Made by a program: the position numbers and the translations under genes | Part shown: one piece after another, positions 57,701 to 64,000 of the stretch | Numbering within the stretch: the stretch's first letter is position 1 | How the letters are laid out: the number at the start of each line of letters is the position of its first letter | Source of the DNA: Phoronis australis | Taxonomy: Eukaryota > Phoronida > Phoronidae | Length of the DNA stretch: 64,000 bases | Direction: 5' to 3' | NCBI GenBank assembly: GCA_002633005.1 | Contig: NMRA01000020.1 | Coordinates: 335,621-399,620 of the forward strand | Notes under the pieces: generated by a model | The model's input: the letters and a program-made list of their open reading frames with translations, nothing else | What the model was told of the DNA's origin: nothing | Database searches by the model: none

Positions 57701-60700
57701 TTTCTATGTCAAATGCAATCTGCAACAAAACAGTATAAAAAGAAACAGAATCGAAACAGTAAACCATTCACAATCTTTCCGGTCAATTTTTTAAAGTCGA
57801 TTTTCAAAAAACCATCAAGGCTTTTGCATCATAAAAATTTCAGTCAGTTTACATTCGATCAACCATCATTTTTGTGTTCTCAAAGGTCAACATAACTGAT
57901 ACCAATTTCTATTAAGCAAAATTGAATTTTTAAATCAAGTCATGCGGGTTGTATTATGGCAGTTCTACATTCTGCAAATATAATGCTTAAGTCTTCTTTG
58001 AGAATTTTGACAAATTCAAATTCAATATTTTCAGATGTCACGCCATATTCTGTGTTAATAAGTCAGGTCAGAACACATACCTACACACTCTGATTAGTCC
58101 TACATAAATTTGCATACAACAATCTATGTCGATAGTCACATAGAAGTTTATGAAACCTTTCGAAAAATCATGGTTTGTGACAGGCTAACAGTATAACTAA
58201 CTTTAAAATGCAACTGATTTAAACCAACAACAAAAGGTCTTAACTGGCTACAATGGTTATTCTGTTCTCAGAACAGCATCGTAAAGTTGAATCAAAATGA
58301 TCCCATCCCGTCAATACACACCAAAAATATTCAGACAAAATGACCAGAAATTCCCCATCCTGACGTCTGGACAAAAGTTGAATACATCATCACCAAAAAT
58401 GAAGGCGAATTCACAGGTAAATTAGTGAGATGGCTAAACCATTCTATTATTAGAGATTAGCCACTAGTCATTACGTCATTTCTGCTGTGTATAAAATTAA
58501 CCGAGGAAACAGCTAGAGCTTTTGTCTAGTACTTTGCTTCACTGGCACGAGCTATACATTCTAATACTTGCAAAGTCAGAACTGTACCTTTTTGACAATT
58601 AACAGCCTCACCAGTTTAGGACACAATGTGGCCGACAAGTGACATGTTTTCAAGATATCAAGTACCACCAAATAAATTTTAGAGTTTTAAAGATCTATAT
58701 CATAGCTAGCATCAGACAATGATTTTTAGAAATTGTAAGTATTGCCATGTTACAAGCTGTCATGAATTCTCACGAACTTAATTAAGTGCAAGTTTCATCA
58801 TTTTCTATGACGTACAAATGTCCCAGCAAAACAGTGTAAGTTACATAACAATTCCAGGACATCTTGTGTTGTTGTTTACTATGTCACTGACCAGTGCCCA
58901 CTCATAGTGAAACCTTATATGCCAAACAGCTGTCCAGGCTCCATTCATGTTTATGGGTTGGATGAAATCACCGGAACTCTCAATATTGTTGTTTTGCACT
59001 CACAACCCACACATATTTCTATTCACAAAAAAATTGTAGCTAGAGTTAATAAACTTTGTGTGTCAGTAGAAACTCAACGACTGCGTTAGTTTTTATGCTG
59101 ATCTCCATCGACTTGCTGTTGCTACCTCGTTAGCCAACTATCTGCCATTCAACCAAGAAGCGGGTAACCCAACTATACTATTACGACCTATCCTCACATT
59201 AGAGGAGCCATATTCTCCATATTGCTGATGACAAGCATTTCGAAAACGAAAAAAGAGGCTGATCAAATTTGGCATCTATTTTTGTCTAAAATCGGCAATG
59301 TTTTTTTTAGTGAAAACAAACCCCAAAATCTAACAACAGGAAGACCTATTAAGTTATTAAGAGTTGCTATCAATTTTTTTTTAACTTAGAAATGATTTGT
59401 GTGCTTGAGAAGAACAGACAATTAACAATTTCCGTATTCGGCACTCCCACTGTCCTCAGCCGTGAGGTAAGATTATATTGATTGTACAACAGTGGCACTG
59501 TGCACACGATGGTTTTGCTGTCTCAGAACCATCGACAAGGGGTGAAATGTGACATCCCGCTTCCATGGATATTTATCCAGCTTATCTCAATTATTTGAAT
59601 CGGCATTGTAGCCCACGGCACAACAGTGATACTTTCCGGCATGACTAAGTATTCACACCAAAGAAAATACATGTGAATCTCCATAGCAGCGAAAGCGAGG
59701 CTGCTTACCTGCCTGCGTATCTGGAGGTGTGCCGCTATTTTGTACTTCACAGCATGGGAGTGCGATAAATGCGGAAGGTAAGAATTGCTTGAAACCAGGC
59801 TAAACGAGTAGCTTGACACGGCAGATCAATTTAAGCCCAGAGCAATGTGCAGAGCAATTACGTCCCAAGGCCACACATAAATGACTTCTAATCTGAGTAA
59901 TGAACACAATTTTCACCATGGCTAGTGGCCATATTAAAAACTATTTTAGACCTTCTCTAGAGCAGCTATATAAGCGAAGAAAGTCAAAAAATGTATACCC
60001 ACATCTATGACTGGCCATTTTGAACAGAACTTTTCGATTTTGTAAAACATACATTTTTCAACCTTGACACTTTGTGCGCCAAGTTTTCTGTCCTATCCCG
60101 GTTTTCTCTTTCTAGCAGATCCTCCGTTTCTTCTGAAAAATAAATTTTATAACAATAGAGATTAATGTATACATGAACACACAATCATTAGAATGTTTTC
60201 AAAACCACATATGAAAAATTGCACTTAATACAAAAGTCGAATTAATTATTATGTTTAATCTAAATTTGTGAATGCACATTCTACTTTTGCTCCCATAGGG
60301 CTCATTTCCTAAATATAACTCAGCCATAATACAATAAAATAAATTATCGAGTCCACTTCTACAAAATATACAATTAGACGGACACAAAGAAATGAGTAAT
60401 TTTGCAGAAGAGTATAATTCAGGCTCATAAAAAATTGCAACATAAGAACGATTAATTAATTAAAAATGACTAATCCAATAATCACCAATTTCGTACATTG
60501 TGGAAGACTCCGTTACAAAGATATTAAGTGGTAATAGTCAAACAAAGGGGTTCCGCATTTTGAGAACCAGTTTTCTCTGGTGAACAATGAGCATCAAACT
60601 GGTTCTCAAAATCTGGAACTCTGTAAGTGACTGTTGCCTGATCACTATGTTTGGCGCATTTACATGAAGCAACCATTGTAGACAAACTGATATTGCATGG

Positions 60701-61920
60701 TATGTATAAAGTCCACAAAGCTGGTGAGGATGACCAGAAGGTGCATGCACTGACCGTACACCTTGAACTTTGCAAAAGCGACCACTCAAGACACCCTTCA
60801 GTTGATTGAAACTGTGAGTAAAATCATGATAAAGGACCTTATTGTCACTTCTGCTCTAATATAATGATACAAATCTGAGAACATTTCTTCATCAGCTAGT
60901 TTGGGCTAGTTGGCAGATGAAGAGGCGCACAGAACGTGGCGCTTCTGTACGTGAACTTGGAATCCTGTTTAATCTCATGATCACATATGCATGAACTTGG
61001 AATTGGACATTCATTAAGGCAATTGGGTGTAATGTTTTGTGAAGTGTATAGAAGTTATAAAATTATTGACCTCAAGACCCCCCATTTTCTCCTTTACCGT
61101 ACCATGTATCACATAATCAAAAATATTATTGTTTGGTGAACAAGATCACCAACAGTTGAAAAAAGGTTTGGTTAAAATTTACATTATTTTATTGATATGC
61201 AATTTGATTTAGTGCAGAGTGAACGTGTCAAGTTTACTCGTGTATTCCAAGTTCACGCATACGCGATCTTAAGATTAAGCAGGATTCCAAGTTCATGCAC
61301 AGTAGGCCCTATGCTGATATCAAAATGTACCAAAAATATTTAAAAGGCCACCAGGTGGCACAGCTAGAATACCCCCAAATCTATCCGAAAGAGCGTTAAC
61401 TGCTGTCCCCTTAATAGAAACCCATTTGCTATTTCATGAAAATCCATCCAGGAACTCCAGATAAGAGGACTAAAATTGCCACTACAACTAGGGGCAGAGC
61501 AGTATTGTTGTCGGCAGTTTCACAGGAACACAACTGGAAATTTTATTATAATCCTATAAAGAGCTTAGGAGATACAGCAGCTCGGACGGCAGACACATGC
61601 ACCCGCAAGTAAATATGAGGGCCTATAAAATGGCATGGTGAGGCGTAAGCTGCAGATTTCCTGACCTCCCAAGTCCCCAGAGACTTGTTTCATGCAATTA
61701 CATCGTGATAAATGATCGCAAGTATCAAGCAAACCAAAAATTTTGCAGCGATTACAAATTTACATGGCTCTGAATCGGCCTGAATGCCTAACCTAACCGC
61801 CCTTCATGTGACATTTGAGCAATCAGAAGTAGCATTAGAGACACTACTGTGGGCTAAAGACGGTTGTCACTCTCTATCTTTACCCGTCATTTTGGAACCT
61901 CTGCTGCCTCTCCAATCCAT
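54512..61920 (-). CDS. BET1L: BET1-like Golgi Qc-SNARE (BET1L/GS15 type), four exons
   Basis: Minus-strand exons: 61920-61884, 60132-60053, 57719-57663, 54709-54512, totalling 372 nt, i.e. 123 residues plus TGA. Junction phases are 1, 0, 0 and all keep frame. Residues 14-39 (ETEDLLERENRDRTENLAHK...), 40-58 (IAFDIETETKDQNRYLTGL) and 59-88 (DSDFDSGKGLLMGSINR...) form one SNARE motif with Gln51 as the likely zero-layer glutamine. Residues 89-108 form the tail anchor. NNRKLMCYIALFF and the DSDF context match BET1L/GS15 better than BET1. By family it acts in vesicle fusion within and to the Golgi. The tail beyond the anchor is about 15 residues, longer than I expect for vertebrate BET1L. TTTATT at 54234-54239 is a minus-strand AATAAA. 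Confidence 0.93.
57663..57719 (-). CDS. BET1L: BET1L exon 3: central SNARE layers
   Basis: Acceptor TTGTTGCAG|AT, donor GGTCTG|GTGAGT; 57 nt, phase 0-0. Encodes 19 residues ending DQNRYLTGL, which includes the zero-layer glutamine. Confidence 0.95.
60053..60132 (-). CDS. BET1L: BET1L exon 2: N-terminal half of SNARE motif
   Basis: Acceptor ATTTTTCAG|AA, donor AAAAAT|GTATGT; 80 nt, phase 1 to 0. Encodes LLERENRDRTENLAHKVSRL, matching the LDREN...SLASKVTRLK pattern of BET1L. Confidence 0.93.
60550..60622. repeat. 17-bp perfect hairpin with 22-nt loop
   Basis: ATTTTGAGAACCAGTTT (60557-60573) pairs with AAACTGGTTCTCAAAAT (60596-60612), extended by GTTCC/GGAAC outside a small internal loop. Lies upstream of BET1L exon 2, in intron 1. 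Confidence 0.85.
61884..61920 (-). CDS. BET1L: BET1L exon 1
   Basis: ATG at 61920 in a good context (A at -3, G at +4) encodes MDWRGSRGSKMT and ends in phase 1 at donor ACGG|GTAAAG. It joins exon 2 with a Glu codon split across the junction. Found by searching for a phase-1 donor upstream of exon 2, so it is slightly less certain than the others. Confidence 0.8.
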
Positions 61921-64000
61921 TTTGGTTTGTTGACGGAAATGACGTGTCTTGCCGGTAGATGGCGAGGGGAATTGCTCAGGAAATTAAACACTTTCCTGTA
62001 TTTTGTTTCTCAACGTGCACTTTTTTAATTCAGAATAATGGAAAAATGATATTGAAGTGTAAATGCAGTTTTAAAATATTCAACTATTTCTTTTACAGCA
62101 ATGAGTATTACAAAAGTATCAAAAATAAGCTGTTTCCATTTATTATTACAGTGACACTCCTAAAATTTATTTTCATACTGCCGAGCAACGATCGAAAACA
62201 ACAGGGAGCAATTTTCACGTGTTTTAGGAAATAATTTGTGATCAAATTAAAACAAGATATCAGTATTAAAAATGGATTAAAGGCTTGCAAGGTACGTGGA
62301 GTAGATAGAACTTTCTAGATTGACAAGAATCTTGCGAATCTCACTAATGGATTTTGTCTCAAACGCTTTTGGAGTTTTGGACATTTTGCCAGCTTGCACT
62401 ACCGGGCACCTGTCGCTATTTACTGCCATAGTTTAGAGGTTGAGTACACCTGTCAACAACCATCTGAAGACTAATGCTATTGTGGACTGCCTTTTTGGTT
62501 GTTCATAGGAAGAAATACACAGTTTGGTATCTGGTAGACAGTGCCACCGTCTTTAATTAGTTGTATAACGTGTATAGTACTATAGTATAGTCTACACTAT
62601 AGACTATAGACGTAAGCCACATAGGCCGACATAGGGAGCTCCAATTCATACGCTGGAAGCTTTTCGGCAAATTATGCCTCACACTGATTAAACCATCTGA
62701 CATCATATCCCCTGGGGCGTGCTGTGCACAATTTGGCAACTGATCAAAGAAGTGTTTATAAAGTTTGATTGGAGGAGTATTTGTTCGAGTATTTGTTGAT
62801 GGCCTCCTAACGAGTAACGTGTCCCTCTGTGCCCAAAAAGTGCTTTTTGATGATTTTGTTGCAGACCAAGTAGGCCACCCGACCAAGTTAACTTGGTTGG
62901 CTTACACGGTCGGATCTCGCAGACCAAGTAGATACCAAGTGACAATGTACCGTTGATATCTGAATGTTTACCATAGTGTTATAGTGAACACTCTGACAAA
63001 TGCAGCTTCAACTGCTTTTCTAAACCAAATTTCATTTTTATGGGCTTTTTATCATTTGAGTAACCCCTATGGTGAAAAAATATATGTGGTCGACAAAAAT
63101 CTTTATTTTAATCCTTTGAACAAACGGATAATATAGTAATTAAGTTACTGAGCCAGCCAGGGCAAACTGGAGCCAAAAATGCACAACGCAGACAAATCAA
63201 ACACTTAGATTTCACATATAATTTCACTCTTTGCATCTGCTTTTCCTTAGAGAGTTATTAACCAGATTTTGCGACTGAATATGCTGTAGTTTTGCTTGCA
63301 GATTTACTTGGTCCGGTCTCGTCACAGGCCGGCCTGAGTAGTACTCTCTGTGACGTAGGCTATGCGTCCGAACTCGCAGAACAGAAATATTTCATAGGTT
63401 CTTTGACTTTTTCTTCAATGACCCTTCTGTTCACAACCTCGATTTTTGTAATCGTTTTTCCTTCTCTTCACTGTTCGTGAACCATTACGTTTTCTTGTAT
63501 CGTTCATTTGGTTCGCGAGTGCCGGGCATCCGGCTGCCGGGGCTGGCCTAGAGTACTATGAGGCATGCACTACCGATGTTTTGATAATTCTTAGTGGCAA
63601 AATGTTTGTCTATGTTTGTAATAAGTGATCATTAACACCTTTATTCGTTCCACAGAATACAGTCACGGACACCCCATTTAGCAACTCAAAATCTAAAGTT
63701 TCTTTTAAGTTTTACAGTTGCAGTGATTATCAAGTACGCTGTTCAGACGCCGGACATACTTGGCGCAATGTAAAGTAATTAATTTCATTTGGCATGTAGC
63801 CAGCAGTTCCAACAAAACAGTAACCTCTGGTATAAGTCTTTGGAAAGTTATCAAAAATTTTTTACTTACTCAATACGTTGTAGTTTTGCGGGCAGGTTTA
63901 CTTGGTCCGGTCTTCCAACGACTCGGACCGAGTGCGCTGTGACATCATCAAACTCGATGAATGGGAATATTTCATTTTTCTTCAAAGATCGCTTCTAAAA
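61921..64000. other. Region upstream of BET1L
   Basis: Presumably includes the BET1L promoter and 5' UTR. Also a 16-bp perfect palindrome ACCAAGTTAACTTGGT (62882-62897) and the duplication at 63.3-64.0 kb. No further gene seen. Confidence 0.4.
63280..63990 (+). repeat. Diverged direct duplication near the window end
   Basis: TTTACTTGGTCCGGTCT with TGTAGTTTTGC just before it, and AATATTTCAT after it, occur around 63284-63400 and again around 63875-63980, about 590 bp apart. The repeat unit may run past the window. Confidence 0.65.

Noticed and set aside
58907-59089. 60-codon frame with a protein-like look
   Set aside because: Too short, no splice partners found, no family recognised.

Overview
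This window is animal nuclear DNA. It is AT-rich, with GT-AG introns, phase-1 immunoglobulin (Ig) exons, many minisatellites, and DNA-transposon remnants carrying THAP zinc-finger fragments. It is most likely from a marine invertebrate (a non-vertebrate deuterostome such as a hemichordate or lancelet would fit, but I cannot fix the taxon). Nothing prokaryotic or viral is evident.

I support four genes. (1) A 14-coding-exon plus-strand gene, 1882-32065, encodes a 911-residue type I membrane receptor: signal peptide, five Ig domains, two fibronectin-III-like domains, one transmembrane helix, and a tail with a proline-rich SH3-ligand segment and two ITIM-type tyrosine motifs. I assembled it by hand from splice sites; every junction keeps frame. 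(2) A minus-strand uninterrupted frame, 36278-37912, encodes a 544-residue C2H2 zinc-finger protein with an Ikaros/Hunchback-like C-terminal finger pair, an AT-hook and a PLDLS CtBP-binding motif. (3) An intronless plus-strand class A GPCR lies at 48075-49055. (4) A minus-strand four-exon gene, 54512-61920, encodes a BET1-like (BET1L/GS15) Qc-SNARE of 123 residues.

Mobile and repeat DNA: a Kolobok-like transposon with TTAA target duplication, about 150-bp inverted repeats and a broken THAP frame sits in intron 8 of the receptor (22885-24360). A second, unrelated THAP element has 19-bp inverted repeats (2876-4407, intron 1). A third, about 390-bp family with a THAP finger fragment occurs twice (24627-25017 and, inverted, 52568-52938). 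There is a further two-copy MITE-like family (about 21976-22346 and 38214-38577), an inverted pair of dispersed repeats around the zinc-finger gene, a tRNA-derived SINE relic, nine tandem arrays, and two hairpins of precursor-miRNA type. A 467-bp near-identical duplication and two single N characters (50718, 53708) in repeated sequence suggest assembly joins near 50-54 kb.

The four genes show no sign of working as one system. They are ordinary neighbours in a gene-sparse stretch. The most notable biology is the invertebrate Ig/FN3 receptor with tandem ITIMs, and the accumulation of three independent internally deleted transposon families that each kept a THAP DNA-binding segment.
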